Shown: positions 53,201 to 62,808, numbered from the stretch's first letter. The stretch is 64,000 nt of DNA from Pandoraea eparura (GCF_902459725.1 NZ_CABPSH010000004.1:124001-188000), one strand, 5' to 3'. Made by a program: numbers and translations. Notes: generated by a model not told the origin, from the letters alone.

Positions 53201-54221
53201 GCGGTTCGACCTTGCCCAACGTCATGTCGACCTGCTTGACCGCGACAAGCGGCGAGCCGTCCGGCTCGTTGACCACGGCATCGGACAATCCCGCCGTGCC
53301 CGTGAGCCGCACATGATCGCCGTCCTTGTCGCGGGTGAAGTGCAGCTTCAGATCGGTACTGATGGCACCGCTCTTGATCTGCGCCGGCACCGTGACCGGC
53401 GAATAGCCGAGGTACTTGGTCAGATCGAACCGGTCGAGCTTGATGTCGACCGTCGATTCCAGCGAATCGGCGAACGGCTTGGTCTGGCCCGAAAGACGCA
53501 CCGGCGAGCCGTCGACGGACGCCTGCAGCAGCGGCTGTACGAAGATGTCGGTGTCGGCCGGCAAATTCGCGATAAACGGCACACCGACCTGCAAATGGTC
53601 GATGACGTGCTTTTCGTTCTGCACGGCGTCGTCGAAACGCACCGTACCGTTCTTGATCTGAACGTTATTCAGTGCAAATCGTGCGGGCTTCGATGGCTCG
53701 GGCGATGGCGGCCCCGACGTGGCGCGATCGATGATGTCCGAGAAATTGAAGCGTTGCGGCGCCGTGCGCACGATGTTGACCACCGGCGTGTCGACGTAAA
53801 GCTCGTCGACGACCGGCGCAAAGCGGAACAGCGAGCTCCACGAGGCGTTCACGCGCAGCATGCCCACGTCCACGAACGGCTGCCCCGGCGTCTTGTCGCC
53901 GATGTGAACCTGATGCAGGTCCAGGCGCAGCGTGTACGGGTTGAAGCTGACGTCGCCCACGCTCACCGGTCGTTCCAAATAGGCCGAGAGCTTTTCGATG
54001 GCGTAATGCTTGACCACGGCCGGGACGGTGAAATAGCCGAAGACGCCGAATACGGCGATCACGCAGGCGGTCCACAGGCTGGTCTTGCGCGCACGACGGC
54101 GCACGTCGGGGTCACGTCCGAGCGCACGGGCGCGAACGAGACCTTGTTGCAGACGAGTGCCGTCTGCGGACGATGCCGGCGATTCTGAGGGCGGTTTGCG
54201 ATCGTTCGCTTGCTCGGCCAT
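50214..54221 (-). CDS. Giant AsmA-like/DUF748 envelope protein
   Basis: A 1335-aa protein from ATG 54221. One transmembrane helix near residues 40-60 (CVIAVFGVFGYFTVPAVV) anchors a very long beta-rich periplasmic region. That region includes the AsmA/DUF748-type strands VGDVSFNPYTLRLDLHQVHI, AINVAKAL-like repeats and ADVRIGRITLQGGNVNFTDNF. The C-terminal 130 residues resemble an OmpA-like fold (YVEFAPGSARLTPESEKRLETL). AsmA-like proteins bridge the envelope and are linked to lipid transport. Pro/Ala linkers separate the modules. Confidence 0.88.
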   Translation of the reverse strand: MAEQANDRKPPSESPASSADGTRLQQGLVRARALGRDPDVRRRARKTSLWTACVIAVFGVFGYFTVPAVVKHYAIEKLSAYLERPVSVGDVSFNPYTLRLDLHQVHIGDKTPGQPFVDVGMLRVNASWSSLFRFAPVVDELYVDTPVVNIVRTAPQRFNFSDIIDRATSGPPSPEPSKPARFALNNVQIKNGTVRFDDAVQNEKHVIDHLQVGVPFIANLPADTDIFVQPLLQASVDGSPVRLSGQTKPFADSLESTVDIKLDRFDLTKYLGYSPVTVPAQIKSGAISTDLKLHFTRDKDGDHVRLTGTAGLSDAVVNEPDGSPLVAVKQVDMTLGKVEPLGNVYHIDSVRIDGLDPHITLEKDGSINVAKALLPQRQVIKAVGKAVDQAAASPQASEAAKAAPKVPAEQTARPASPASAAEAAQAKALAAAQPAPLDLLVGDVSLVNSKVLLTDERGAKPASLALENIQIGVKQFSTLGKDPATYDASLNIQSGGSLKAHGQFSLPAYNASGELEAQSIALAALLPFAQRALAGDLKSGTLGAQAKFSAAFAPDKQPNVQIAPATATLEKIEWLTGHKGDAPVKLAKAEAKLSHFDLGARQAVVDEVTVSGLQVSARRDKDGKINLLALTGDGQPKAAASQGKGAKARVGTERGRRTSATSAKSASSSAQASASGWQWRVGKVALENASIGFEDRDVKGRPINATFAPLNVKVQGASQDMSKPLQLDISGTLNKKGSLNATGHVTPQPLAADLQIKTQQLDLAAFDSYISDQLNASIASALLSSNGRATFAMKGDTPQASYRGDATLGNVRLLDKVTTDDFMRWSALAVQQINLAVGSGKPNIQLGSIALSRFYARLIINANGRLNLADVVGNKETAPRSLTRANEGVPLGGSTAKPPLDAAASAVEAGQPTPAEKPVQTPGETTAQRGPGYGAGKALPADVRIGRITLQGGNVNFTDNFVKPNYTANLTDIGGHIGAFGTATTEPADVALQGKVNRNAPIGINGKINPLAPMAFVDLSAKADGIELTNLTPYSTKYAGYPIEKGKLTVDVHYLLDQAKLTANNHIFIDQLTFGDHVDSPTATNLPVRLAVSLLKNSRGEIDVNIPISGSLDDPQFSLGGVIFRAFVNLIVKAVTAPFSLLASAFGGGDQELGYVEFAPGSARLTPESEKRLETLVKALTDRTALKLDIEGRVDPTKDTDGLRKVAVERAIKAQKVKAMVGKGESIDVDSVKVSPEERSKYLTAAYKAADFAKPRNMIGFAKSLPDDEMEKLMETNVKVGEDDLRALADRRAQRVRSWLDGKIASDRLFVVAPKLSADGIKDKGATTRVDFELK

Positions 54222-54333
54222 GCGGTCTCCCGTAAGTCGCCAGTGAAGCACACGCCGCGCCACTGGTGCGCGGCGGGACAGACCCGGGAGCGGCCACGGT
54301 GGCTCGATCCCGGCAGGGCAATGACCCGGCCGT

Positions 54334-55068
54334 TCAGGCCGGCGACATCACCAGCGGGGCGATCGCTCCCGCGCGTTCGACGACGGCGTCCGCCTGCCAC
54401 TCGGCAGGGGCCAGCGAGTCGCCGCAATAACCATAGGCCGCGGCGACCGTCGCCATGCCTGCTGCCTTGCCGGCCTGAATGTCGCGCAGGTCGTCGCCGA
54501 CGTACACGATATGTCCGGGGGCGATGCCGATGCACTCGGCGGCATACAGCAGCGGCGCGGGGTGCGGCTTGCTGTGCGGGGTCGTGTCACCCGACACCAC
54601 GCACGCGGCACCGTCGGCGAGTCCGAGCAACTTTACGAGCGGATGCGTCAGGCGGGTGGCCTTGTTGGTCACGATGCCCCACGGCATGCCACGCGCGGCC
54701 AAGGCATCGAGCAGCGCGGGAATTCCTTCGAACAGACGACTCTGTACGCACAAGGCGGCTTCGTAATTGGCGAGGAACGCGTCGCGCAGGGCAGGGAACG
54801 CGGCATCCTCGGGGGCGACGCCGAAGGCGCTGCCGATCAACCCGCGAGCGCCGTGCGACGCCTGCAGGCGCAGCGTCTCATAGGGCCCCGGCGGCAGGCC
54901 GCGGTCGGTCCTTACCTTGTTGACGGCGGCGACAAGGTCGAGCGCCGTGTCGGCCAGCGTGCCGTCCAGATCGAACAGGACGGCACGAACGTTGCCGTGC
55001 AGTAGTTGCGACGCAGTGCCGAAGGGCGTGGCGAGGTCACGCGCGAGGGGCTCGAACATATCAGGCAT
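54334..55068 (-). CDS. gph: Phosphoglycolate phosphatase (HAD superfamily)
   Basis: A 244-aa HAD phosphatase with nucleophile and acid Asp in FDLDGTLAD (D33, D35), Thr/Lys motifs in GIVTNK and SKPHP, and the acidic motif [18 protein letters not shown] 29-residue N-terminal extension precedes the usual start. It overlaps ubiG by eight bases. It removes 2-phosphoglycolate from DNA repair or photorespiration-like reactions. Confidence 0.92.
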   Translation of the reverse strand: MPDMFEPLARDLATPFGTASQLLHGNVRAVLFDLDGTLADTALDLVAAVNKVRTDRGLPPGPYETLRLQASHGARGLIGSAFGVAPEDAAFPALRDAFLANYEAALCVQSRLFEGIPALLDALAARGMPWGIVTNKATRLTHPLVKLLGLADGAACVVSGDTTPHSKPHPAPLLYAAECIGIAPGHIVYVGDDLRDIQAGKAAGMATVAAAYGYCGDSLAPAEWQADAVVERAGAIAPLVMSPA

Positions 55069-55756
55069 CGCGGGTGCACGCGATCATGTAGTTGACGTCG
55101 GTGTCGCGGTTGATCGCATAACGCTTGCTCAACGGGTTGTACGTCATGCCGCGAAGATCGCGCACCGTCAGGCCGCTGGCGCGGGCGAACGACGCCAGTT
55201 CCGAGGGACGGATGAACTTGGCGTAATCGTGGGTGCCGCGCGGCAGCATGCGCAGCACGTATTCGGCGCCGACCACGGCCAGCAGCCAGGCCTTCGGATT
55301 GCGGTTGAGCGTCGAAAAGAACACGTGACCGCCCGGTTTGACGAGCGTTGCGCAGGCCGCCACCACGGATGCCGGCGACGGCACATGTTCCAGCATCTCC
55401 ATGCAGGTCACCACGTCGTACGTTCCCGCATCGCGCGCGGCGAGCGCCTCGGCGGAAATCTCCTCGTAGTCGATGGACAGCCCGGCTTCGAGACTATGCA
55501 GATCGGCCACGCCGAGCGCCTTTTTCGACAGGTCGATCCCCTTGACGTGCGCGCCCTGGCGAGCCATCGACTCGGAGAGGATGCCGCCGCCGCAACCAAT
55601 GTCCAGCACACGCTTGCCCTGGAGCGGCACATGTTGCTCGATCCAGTCGAGGCGCAACGGGTTGATCTCGTGCAGCGGCTTGAATTCGCTGTGCGGATCC
55701 CACCAACGGTGGGCCAATTCACTGAATTTATTGAGTTCTTGCGGGTCGGCGTTCAT
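55061..55756 (-). CDS. ubiG: Ubiquinone biosynthesis O-methyltransferase
   Basis: A 231-aa SAM-dependent methyltransferase starting [21 protein letters not shown], the UbiG opening. SAM site [19 protein letters not shown] lies at about 50-68; MEMLEHVP and [25 protein letters not shown] follow. It performs both O-methylations of ubiquinone synthesis. It is followed by gph, the standard beta-proteobacterial pair; the usual ompA upstream is absent. Confidence 0.96.
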   Translation of the reverse strand: MNADPQELNKFSELAHRWWDPHSEFKPLHEINPLRLDWIEQHVPLQGKRVLDIGCGGGILSESMARQGAHVKGIDLSKKALGVADLHSLEAGLSIDYEEISAEALAARDAGTYDVVTCMEMLEHVPSPASVVAACATLVKPGGHVFFSTLNRNPKAWLLAVVGAEYVLRMLPRGTHDYAKFIRPSELASFARASGLTVRDLRGMTYNPLSKRYAINRDTDVNYMIACTRDA

Positions 55757-56210
55757 CACTTGCTCATGGACATGGACGGCTGGGGGCAGGCAGAATGCCG
55801 CGCGCCAGCGCGTGCCTGGGGACCGGGCTTGACCGGCGGGCGCCGTCGAGATGAAGCAAGTATAACGAAGGGAGTGTGCCCATGTCCAAAGCGCGAGGCG
55901 TGGCGCGGTCCCGCGGCCGACGCATTGCGAGGCATCCGGCGGTAAAACGCCGGTTTGGACATGGTGTCAACGATCTCTGACGTGCGCATGGCGCAAACGT
56001 GGCAGTCCGCTGTCACGGACATGGCAATGCCTTGTTCGGGCAGGGAAACCGCCGACTGCGAGCGCTGCGCAGATGCGACACACTCGGGGCACGTCCCGCC
56101 GCGTGACGGGGACGACTTCGTGTTTGTCGCCGGGGTAGACGGCATGGGGCGGCCATCGCCACCGCGACAACCCCTCGGCCGTTCTGGATCGGATTCCTCA
56201 GGGAAACGCC
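55757..56210. other. Gap between ubiG and the RND relic
   Basis: A 454-bp stretch. Frames are open but none resembles a known protein or has a good ribosome site. No ompA sequence is visible. Confidence 0.4.
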
Positions 56211-57224
56211 ATGACGCACCCCTCGGCGCAAGACAACGCTGGCGCCACGCCCGTCCACTCGCCCCGCCCGGGGCCGCCGCGCCCCTGGCGCTGGCTCGCG
56301 CTGGCCGCGCTGGTCATTGTCGCGCTGCTGCTCTGGCGCTGGGCCGCGCATCGCGCCCCGCCGCCCGCCCCGCCCCTTCCTTCTGTCGCCGTCGTCTCAA
56401 CCGTCGTCACGGCGGCCGATCTGCCGCGCTACGCGACAGGCATCGGCACCGTGCAGGCGACGACGTCGGTCACCGTACGTGCGCGGGTCGACGGGCAGAT
56501 CGAGGGCGTTGGGTTAGTGAATATTGGGGGCGTTCAGAAGCCGGCCATCCGTATCCAGCTCGACCCGGACAAAGTCGCAGCGCTGGGGCTCGATTTGGAG
56601 ACGGTGCGCGGCGCGCTGGCCGGCGCCACCGTCAATGCCCCGAAGGGCAGTTTCGACGGACCGCGCCAAAGCGTGACGGTCTACGACAATGGCCAACTGC
56701 TCGACCCCGTGCACTGGAACGACGTGATTGTTGCCTATCGCAGTGGGGCGCCCATCCGGGTCCGCGATCTGGGGCAAGCGGTGGCCGGGCCGGAGAATGC
56801 GCGGTTTGCGGGCTGGGCGTTTCGTGGGGCCGCCATGCCGCAGAGCGAGTCGCTCAAGAGCGGTCGCTCGGTGTTTCTCGCGGTGACCAAGCAACCGGGG
56901 GCGAACGTCATTGCCACGGCCGAGCGCGATCATGGGCTTTCGCCGCAGGAGTCGATCTATCAGGCGTGTCTGCTGCGGTTCCGTCCGATCATGATGACGA
57001 GGATGTGCGCGCCGCTCGCGGGGTTGCCGTTGATGCTCGGCAAGGGCGCGGGCTCGGAGTTGCGGCGGCCGCTCGGGTACGCGATGGTCGGCGGGTTGTT
57101 GCTGTCGCAGGCGCTTACGTTGTTTACGACCCCCGTCATCTATCTCTATCTCGACCGGGCAAGTCTCTGGTTCCGTGAGCGCAAAGCCCGTCGTGCGGCA
57201 GGGCAAGCGGGATCGCAGGACTGA
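56211..57224 (+). pseudogene. In-frame chimeric relic of an MdtABC-type RND efflux operon
   Basis: A 337-residue open frame made of three joined pieces. Residues 1-100 are the start of a membrane-fusion protein (signal/TM helix, [26 protein letters not shown]). Residues 101-238 come from the docking/porter region of an RND pump ([25 protein letters not shown]...PIRVRDLGQ...[13 protein letters not shown]). Residues 239-320 are the C-terminal end of an RND pump ([20 protein letters not shown]...[19 protein letters not shown]). Junctions are near 56512 and 56927. No working pump can result, but the frame has stayed open. Confidence 0.85.
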
Positions 57225-57303
57225 ACGTGGCGTGAGGCCAGGGGTGAAGATTCCGGGCCTCACGCCAAAGCATCAAAGCATCAAAGCGCCAACGTCGCTA
57301 TGC

Positions 57304-58437
57304 CTATGCGGCGGCCGGCAAGTCTGCCAGGACGCCATGCGGATCGTGATACACGAGACCCAGCGCGTCGGCCACGCCACGGTTGGTTACCCTACCGCGC
57401 GCGACATTGAGTCCCGCCAGCAGGTGCGGATCCGCGCGCATGGCGGCGACTGGGCCGTGATCGGCCAATTGCAGAATGAACGGCAGCGTCACGTTGTTGA
57501 GCGCGAACGTCGAGGTGCGCGGCACCCCGCCCGGCATATTGGCAACGCAATAATGCACGACCCCCTCAACGACGTACACCGGATCGGCATGCGTCGTCGC
57601 GTGTGACGTCTCGCAACAACCGCCCTGATCGATCGCGACGTCGACGATGACCGCCCCCTTGCGCATGAGGCCGAGCATCGCGCGGGTGATGAGTTTCGGC
57701 GCAGCGGCCCCCGGGATCAGAACGCCACCGATGACGAGATCGGCGTCGCGCAGGTGCGTTTCAATCGCGTGTTGCGTGGAATAGACCGTCTGGACGCGGC
57801 CACCAAACTGCGCGCTGATGCGGCGCAGCGCGTCGACCGATTTGTCGATGACCGTCACCTGCGCGCCGATGCCGACGGCCACGGTCGCGGCATTGGTACC
57901 AACGACGCCACCCCCCAGGATCACGACCTTGCCCGCTTCCACCCCCGGCACACCGGAGAGCAGCAGTCCCAGTCCACCATGCGTCTTTTCGAGCGCGGTG
58001 GCCCCGGCCTGGATCGACATGCGTCCGGCTACCTCGGACATGGGCGCGAGCAACGGCAGCCCACCATTCGCGGACGTCACCGTCTCATACGCAATGCACG
58101 TGGCGCCGCTCTTGATGAGGTCTCGGGTCTGGTCGGGATCGGGCGCGAGATGAAGATACGTAAAGAGCGTGTGATGAGGCTGAAGCCGGGCGCGTTCGAC
58201 GGCCTGCGGCTCCTTGACCTTGACAATCAGTTCGGCGCGCTCGAACACATCGACCGCGGTGGCAGCGATGCGCGCACCGGCGGCGGCGTAGACCGTATCG
58301 TCCATGCCAATGCCACACCCGGCCTGGGTTTCGATCCACACTTCGTGCCCTCGCGCGACGACTTCGCGCACTGCGGCGGGCGTCATGCCGACGCGGTATT
58401 CGTGGTTCTTGATCTCCTTCGGTACACCGATTTTCAT
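57304..58437 (-). CDS. ald: Alanine dehydrogenase
   Basis: A 377-aa NAD-dependent enzyme with the family start MKIGVPKEIKNHEYRVGMTP (R15 substrate). It also has a catalytic Lys/His region (VKVKEPQ; FTYLHLAPD) and the Rossmann motif VVILGGGVVGTNAATVAVGIG. It converts L-alanine to pyruvate and ammonia, complementing DadA next door. It is 106 bases downstream of dadA with a terminator between, so probably has its own promoter. Confidence 0.95.
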   Translation of the reverse strand: MKIGVPKEIKNHEYRVGMTPAAVREVVARGHEVWIETQAGCGIGMDDTVYAAAGARIAATAVDVFERAELIVKVKEPQAVERARLQPHHTLFTYLHLAPDPDQTRDLIKSGATCIAYETVTSANGGLPLLAPMSEVAGRMSIQAGATALEKTHGGLGLLLSGVPGVEAGKVVILGGGVVGTNAATVAVGIGAQVTVIDKSVDALRRISAQFGGRVQTVYSTQHAIETHLRDADLVIGGVLIPGAAAPKLITRAMLGLMRKGAVIVDVAIDQGGCCETSHATTHADPVYVVEGVVHYCVANMPGGVPRTSTFALNNVTLPFILQLADHGPVAAMRADPHLLAGLNVARGRVTNRGVADALGLVYHDPHGVLADLPAAA

Positions 58438-58510
58438 GATGCGTCTCCTTTTTTATGATGTGACAGCAAAAAGTGACGAGCAGCGCATGGCAACGTTGCG
58501 GCAGCGCCAA

Positions 58511-58537
58511 TCAAAACGGCACCCGAAGGTGCCGTTT
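58511..58537 (-). terminator. Rho-independent terminator of dadA
   Basis: A 10-bp perfect stem AAACGGCACC (58514-58523)/GGTGCCGTTT (58528-58537) with a TTCG tetraloop on the - strand and a short T-run. Confidence 0.85.
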
Positions 58538-58543
58538 GGAGGG

Positions 58544-59830
58544 TCAGGCGAAGGCCGGTTGGGCCTGCGCATCGGGCGCGCCGCTGTAGCGCGCCACTGA
58601 CAGATCGTCGGCCAGAATTGCCGGCCGCCGCCCGGACATCAGGTCGGCCAGCAGCTGGCCTGATCCGCACGACATCGTCCAGCCCAGCGTGCCGTGTCCC
58701 GTGTTCAGGAACAGATTGCGCAGCGCGGTGGCGCCGACGATCGGCGTGCCGTCGGGGGTCATCGGGCGCAGCCCCGTCCAGAACGAGGCCTCGGCCGTGT
58801 TGCCGGCGCCCGGATACAGGTCGTTCACGACCATTTCCAGTGTGGCGCGGCGTGCCGGGTTGAGCGTCTTGTCGTAGCCGACGACTTCGGCCATGCCGCC
58901 GACGCGAATGCGGTCGTCGAAACGAGTGACGGCAATCTTGTAGGTCTCGTCGAGCACCGTCGACACCGGCGCGCGCGACGCGTCGACGATGGGAACCGTA
59001 ATCGAATAGCCCTTGAGCGGATACACCGGAATGTCGACGATGCCGCGCAGGAACGGCGTGGTGTACGAGCCGAGCGCGACCACGTACGCGTCGGCGCGTT
59101 GCACCGTGCCCGCGCAGACTACGCCGTCGATCTTGTCGCCGGCGACGTTCAGTCCGTCGATCGGCATGTCGTAGCGGAATTTCACGCCAAGGGCTTCGGC
59201 CATTGCTGCCAGACGCGTCGTGAACAACTGGCAGTCGCCGGTTTCGTCGTTCGGCAGGCGCAGACCGCCGGTGAGCTTGTGCGAGACGGCAGCCAATGCG
59301 GGTTCCGCGCTGGCGAGTGCCTGGCTGTCGAGCAGCTCGAACGGCACACCGGCCTCTTCGAGCACCGCCATGTCGCGCGCAGCATTCGCCAGTTGCTCGT
59401 CGGTACGGAACAGTTGCAGCGTGCCCGCCTGACGGCCTTCATAAGGAATGCCAGTCTCGGCCCGCAACGCACGGAAACAATCGCGGCTGTACTCGGCGAT
59501 GCGCACCATGCGTTCTTTATTGACCGCATAACGCTCGGGCGTGCAATTGCGCAGCATCTGGTAGAGCCACTTGAGCTGTGTGAGCGTGCCGTCCGGACGG
59601 ATGGCCAGCGGGGCGTGCTTCTGGAACAACCACTTGATGGCCTTCGTTGGAATGCCCGGCGCTGCCCACGGCGAGGCGTAGCCCGGTGAAATCTGGCCGG
59701 CGTTGCCGAAGCTGGTCTCGAGTGCCGGACCGGCCTGGCGATCGAGCACCGTGACGTCGTGCCCGGCCTTCGCCAGGTAATAGGCGCTGGTGACGCCAAT
59801 GACGCCGCTACCGAGAACGATGACCTTCAT
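58544..59830 (-). CDS. dadA: D-amino acid dehydrogenase
   Basis: A 428-aa FAD enzyme with the FAD site [32 protein letters not shown], the DadA segment [21 protein letters not shown] and the C-terminal [20 protein letters not shown]. It oxidises D-alanine to pyruvate, passing electrons to the respiratory chain. AGGAG lies eight bases before the ATG. It is divergent from the Lrp-type regulator. Confidence 0.96.
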   Translation of the reverse strand: MKVIVLGSGVIGVTSAYYLAKAGHDVTVLDRQAGPALETSFGNAGQISPGYASPWAAPGIPTKAIKWLFQKHAPLAIRPDGTLTQLKWLYQMLRNCTPERYAVNKERMVRIAEYSRDCFRALRAETGIPYEGRQAGTLQLFRTDEQLANAARDMAVLEEAGVPFELLDSQALASAEPALAAVSHKLTGGLRLPNDETGDCQLFTTRLAAMAEALGVKFRYDMPIDGLNVAGDKIDGVVCAGTVQRADAYVVALGSYTTPFLRGIVDIPVYPLKGYSITVPIVDASRAPVSTVLDETYKIAVTRFDDRIRVGGMAEVVGYDKTLNPARRATLEMVVNDLYPGAGNTAEASFWTGLRPMTPDGTPIVGATALRNLFLNTGHGTLGWTMSCGSGQLLADLMSGRRPAILADDLSVARYSGAPDAQAQPAFA

Positions 59831-59934
59831 TGCGTTGACTCCTGTAAAACCATGTTTATCCAGTAATAATTGGCATACTATTATCTGATTAGTAGGTTTA
59901 GTTAATGTATATAGTCAGAATTCAGGAATAAATC
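59831..59934. promoter_or_regulatory. dadA/Lrp divergent control region
   Basis: 104 bp, strikingly AT-rich for this genome. It includes imperfect inverted stretches such as ATAATTGGCATACTATTAT, as expected for Lrp/AsnC binding. Individual boxes cannot be fixed by eye. Confidence 0.45.
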
Positions 59935-60423
59935 ATGAGAGTTCAGCAGCAATCGATCCGAACGCTGGATCGGCTCGACCGGCGCATCCTCGCGCTGCTT
60001 CAGCAGGACGGGCGGATGTCCATGAAAGACCTCGCGGAGCAGGTGGGCCTGTCGATTACGCCATGCATCGAACGCGTGAAGCGCATGGAGCGCGACGGCG
60101 TGATCATGGGCTACTTCGCCCGGGTGAATCCGGCCGCGCTTGGCGCCGCATTGCTGGTATTCGTCGAGATCACACTCGATCACAAGTCCGGCAACATGTT
60201 CGATCAGTTCCGGCGGGAAGTGCTGCGAATTCCGGAGGTGATGGAGTGCCATCTCATCTCGGGCGATTTCGATTACCTGATCAAGGCGCGTATTCGGGAG
60301 ATGTCCGAATACCGGAAGTTGCTCGGCGACATCCTGCTGCAATTGCCGGGGGCGGTGCAGTCCAAGAGCTACGTCGTGATGGAGGAGATCAAGGAGACGC
60401 TCACCATCCACGTCGAGGAATGA
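59935..60423 (+). CDS. Lrp/AsnC family regulator (probable activator of dadA)
   Basis: A 162-aa regulator: HTH at about 12-60 (LDRLDRRILALLQQDGRMSMKDLAEQVGLSITPCIERVKRM) and the RAM/ligand domain (LVFVEITLDHKSGNMFDQFR...MECHLISGDFDYLIKARIREM). Divergent from dadA, it matches the known arrangement of DadR/Lrp regulators that respond to alanine. Confidence 0.93.
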   Translation: MRVQQQSIRTLDRLDRRILALLQQDGRMSMKDLAEQVGLSITPCIERVKRMERDGVIMGYFARVNPAALGAALLVFVEITLDHKSGNMFDQFRREVLRIPEVMECHLISGDFDYLIKARIREMSEYRKLLGDILLQLPGAVQSKSYVVMEEIKETLTIHVEE

Positions 60424-60490
60424 GCGGGGCGCCAGAAGGCGTCAACGCGCGCAAGAGAACGCAAATGGCGTTAGGGTGGCGAATGTCGTC

Positions 60491-61684
60491 TTAAAAGAGC
60501 GGCAACTGCGGGTCGGCGGCGCATGCCGCGTCGCCGGGGCGTTGCCCGGTGGTCCCGGTCGACAACCGCTGTGCGACGTTTTGTTGTCCGCTGGCGCCGG
60601 CAGCCGCACCGGCAGCAGTGGCAGGCGCCGGAACGTTGAATTGATCGTTACGCAAGGGCGGTCTCGCCTGATTGAGTCCCAATTTGCGCGCCGCCAGATG
60701 AAAGCGCTGACGGATCAATTCCGCGTGCAAACCGGTGCCGCGCATGCGGGTGCCGAATTCGGAACTGTTGTGTTTGCCGTCACGCACCTGCTCGATCAGG
60801 CTCATGACGTGGCGTGCCCGCAACGGATAATGCGCTTCGAGCCATGCGACGAATATGTCGTGCACTTCGCGCGGCAGTCGTAGCATCACGTAGCCCGCGT
60901 ACGTCGCGCCGGCTTGCGCTGCGGTCGTCAACACGCGTTCGATGTCGAAATCGGTGAGCGCCGGCACGATGGGCGCCACGATCACCCCGGTGGGGATGCC
61001 CGCCGCCGTCAGCTTGCGGATGGCTTCGATACGACGCGCGGGTGTGTTGGCGCGCGGCTCCATCTTGCGGGCGATGTCCGCATCGAGGGTTCCCACAGAG
61101 ATGAATACGCGGGCCAGGCCGCGCTGCGCCATTCGCGACAGGATGTCGATGTCGCGTGTGACCAGCGCGGATTTCGTTGTAATGCCGACCGGATGGCCGA
61201 ATCGCTCGAGCACTTCGAGCACGCTTCGCGTGATGCGGTATTCGCGTTCGATGGGCTGATACGGGTCGGTGTTTGCGCCGAGCGCCAGCAGCGCGGGCTG
61301 ATAGCCGCGCTTGCGCAACTCGGCCTCGAGCCGCTCGGCGGCATTGTGCTTCGCGTAAAGGCGGGTTTCGAAGTCGAGTCCCGGGGATAGCCCGAGATAG
61401 GCGTGTGTGGGACGCGCAAAACAATAGGCGCAGCCATGCTCGCATCCCCGATAAGGGTTGAGCGAGCGGTCGAAGGGAATGTCCGCCGATTGATTGCGCG
61501 AGAGGATCGTCCGTACGTTTTCCAGCGCGACTTGCGTGACGAATTTGACCTCGCATTCTTGGGCGGCGTCCGATTCATGGCGCGTCTCGTCGCTTTCGCG
61601 GCGGTGCTCGGAAAAGCGCGATTCGAGATTGGCGGTGGCGCCTCGTCCCTTGCGCGACGGGGGCGGCGCGAATGAGGAAGCCAT
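60491..61684 (-). CDS. PA0069-family radical SAM protein (SplB-like)
   Basis: A 397-aa radical SAM enzyme. The 4Fe-4S motif C81-x3-C85-x2-C88 is in YRGCEHGCAYCFARPTHAYLG, with the barrel segments TNTDPYQPIEREY-like and TKSALVTRDIDIL. The family is distantly related to spore photoproduct lyase; its reaction is not established. AAGGAGA precedes the ATG. A near-consensus LexA box overlaps its probable promoter, suggesting DNA-damage induction. Confidence 0.9.
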   Translation of the reverse strand: MASSFAPPPSRKGRGATANLESRFSEHRRESDETRHESDAAQECEVKFVTQVALENVRTILSRNQSADIPFDRSLNPYRGCEHGCAYCFARPTHAYLGLSPGLDFETRLYAKHNAAERLEAELRKRGYQPALLALGANTDPYQPIEREYRITRSVLEVLERFGHPVGITTKSALVTRDIDILSRMAQRGLARVFISVGTLDADIARKMEPRANTPARRIEAIRKLTAAGIPTGVIVAPIVPALTDFDIERVLTTAAQAGATYAGYVMLRLPREVHDIFVAWLEAHYPLRARHVMSLIEQVRDGKHNSSEFGTRMRGTGLHAELIRQRFHLAARKLGLNQARPPLRNDQFNVPAPATAAGAAAGASGQQNVAQRLSTGTTGQRPGDAACAADPQLPLF

Positions 61685-61746
61685 GGCTCGTCTCCTTGAT
61701 GGCAGTCCGGGGCGCGAAGGCAGGGCGATCGCGAGGAATGCTTGTC

Positions 61747-61770
61747 ATTATACTGTGTTTTTATACAGTA
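61747..61770 (-). promoter_or_regulatory. LexA (SOS) box overlapping a TATAAT -10 box
   Basis: TACTGTGTTTTTATACAGTA at 61751-61770 fits CTGT-N8-ACAG with matching flanks. On the - strand TATAAT occupies 61752-61747, so bound LexA would cover the promoter of the radical SAM gene (start 61684). No good -35 is visible. Confidence 0.75.
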
Positions 61771-61872
61771 TTCGAGGAGGCAAGCATGGCAACGATCGGA
61801 CAGACGGCCACGGCCAATCCGCCCGGGTGGGCAGCGTCGTGCGGTGGCGCGGGGTGGGAACGCTGGATGGCC

Positions 61873-62808
61873 TTAGGCGTCGCGTTCTGGGGCGGTTGGC
61901 GGCAAATACGGAGCGATGGCGCGCGCGATGGCGTCGAGTGCGGCGCTGTCGGCGTTCGGGCGTTGCCGGGCGAGGTGAATCGCCCGAAGCGTCAGGAGCG
62001 AATACAGCGTCGCGTGATTGCCGCCCATCGAGGCAAGGGCTTCCGTGTGGCGGGTGACGATGCCTGCGTCGCCCCGCGACACCGGGCCGGCGAGTGCACC
62101 GGCGAGCCCGCGCTCGCGGGCCGCGGTGAGGGTTCCCATGACCAGCGGCCACATGGCGTCTTGGGCGTCGGCTTCGGGCATGCCGATGGCTTGCCAGAGC
62201 TGGGTGGCTTCGTCGAGCAGGCACAGCAGGAAACTGGCGGCGTAGTTGGCGCCGGCGTGATAGCGCATCCGTTCGCCCGCCGGGATCGACAGCGCACGGC
62301 AACCGATGGCGGTGGCGAGACCGTGGAGTGCCTCGCTCAGCGGCGCGTCGGCTTCGATGGTGATGGCGCTGCCCGACAGGCGTATCGCGTCATCTTCGAG
62401 GCCGGCAAACAGAAACAACGGATGGAAGCCGCCAATTTGTGCTCCTTGCCGGGCGGCGGCCTCGAGCAGGGCAACCTCGGACGCACCGCTGCAATGCACC
62501 AGCGCCTGGCCCGCGCGCGGGGACAAATGCGCGGCACACTCGGCAATAGCGTCATCCGGAACACTCAGGAAGACAAGGTCTGCGCGGGAGAACACCGCGT
62601 TCATGTCCTCCGGGCGCTCGATCGGCAGGGCCTCGCACGTGGGCAGGGCCGACGCGACGCGTTGCGCCACGTCGAGGCGCCGGCTTGCGATCGCAGTCAC
62701 GTCATACCCCGAGCGTGCCGCCGCGACGGCGAGCGCGCGAGCGACCCGGCCGGCACCGATGAAGCCCAGTGTCGGCCGGCGGGGAGTGGCGGGAGGGCGT
62801 GTCGTCAT
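61873..62808 (-). CDS. Rossmann-like/DUF2520 domain protein
   Basis: A 311-aa protein: NAD(P)-type fold at the N-terminus (LGFIGAGRVARALAVAAARSGYDV) with FLSVPDDAIAECAAHL and HCSGASEVALLEAA, then the DUF2520 helical domain (GANYAASFLLCLLDEATQLW). It resembles pyrroline-5-carboxylate reductase and ketopantoate reductase relatives, but the substrate is unknown. It is 9 bases after the TM2-like gene in the same direction. Confidence 0.88.
   Translation of the reverse strand: MTTRPPATPRRPTLGFIGAGRVARALAVAAARSGYDVTAIASRRLDVAQRVASALPTCEALPIERPEDMNAVFSRADLVFLSVPDDAIAECAAHLSPRAGQALVHCSGASEVALLEAAARQGAQIGGFHPLFLFAGLEDDAIRLSGSAITIEADAPLSEALHGLATAIGCRALSIPAGERMRYHAGANYAASFLLCLLDEATQLWQAIGMPEADAQDAMWPLVMGTLTAARERGLAGALAGPVSRGDAGIVTRHTEALASMGGNHATLYSLLTLRAIHLARQRPNADSAALDAIARAIAPYLPPTAPERDA

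Noticed and set aside
55955-57178. 407-codon + strand frame overlapping the RND chimera
   Set aside because: Different frame from the family-matching chimera and unlike any protein; shadow.
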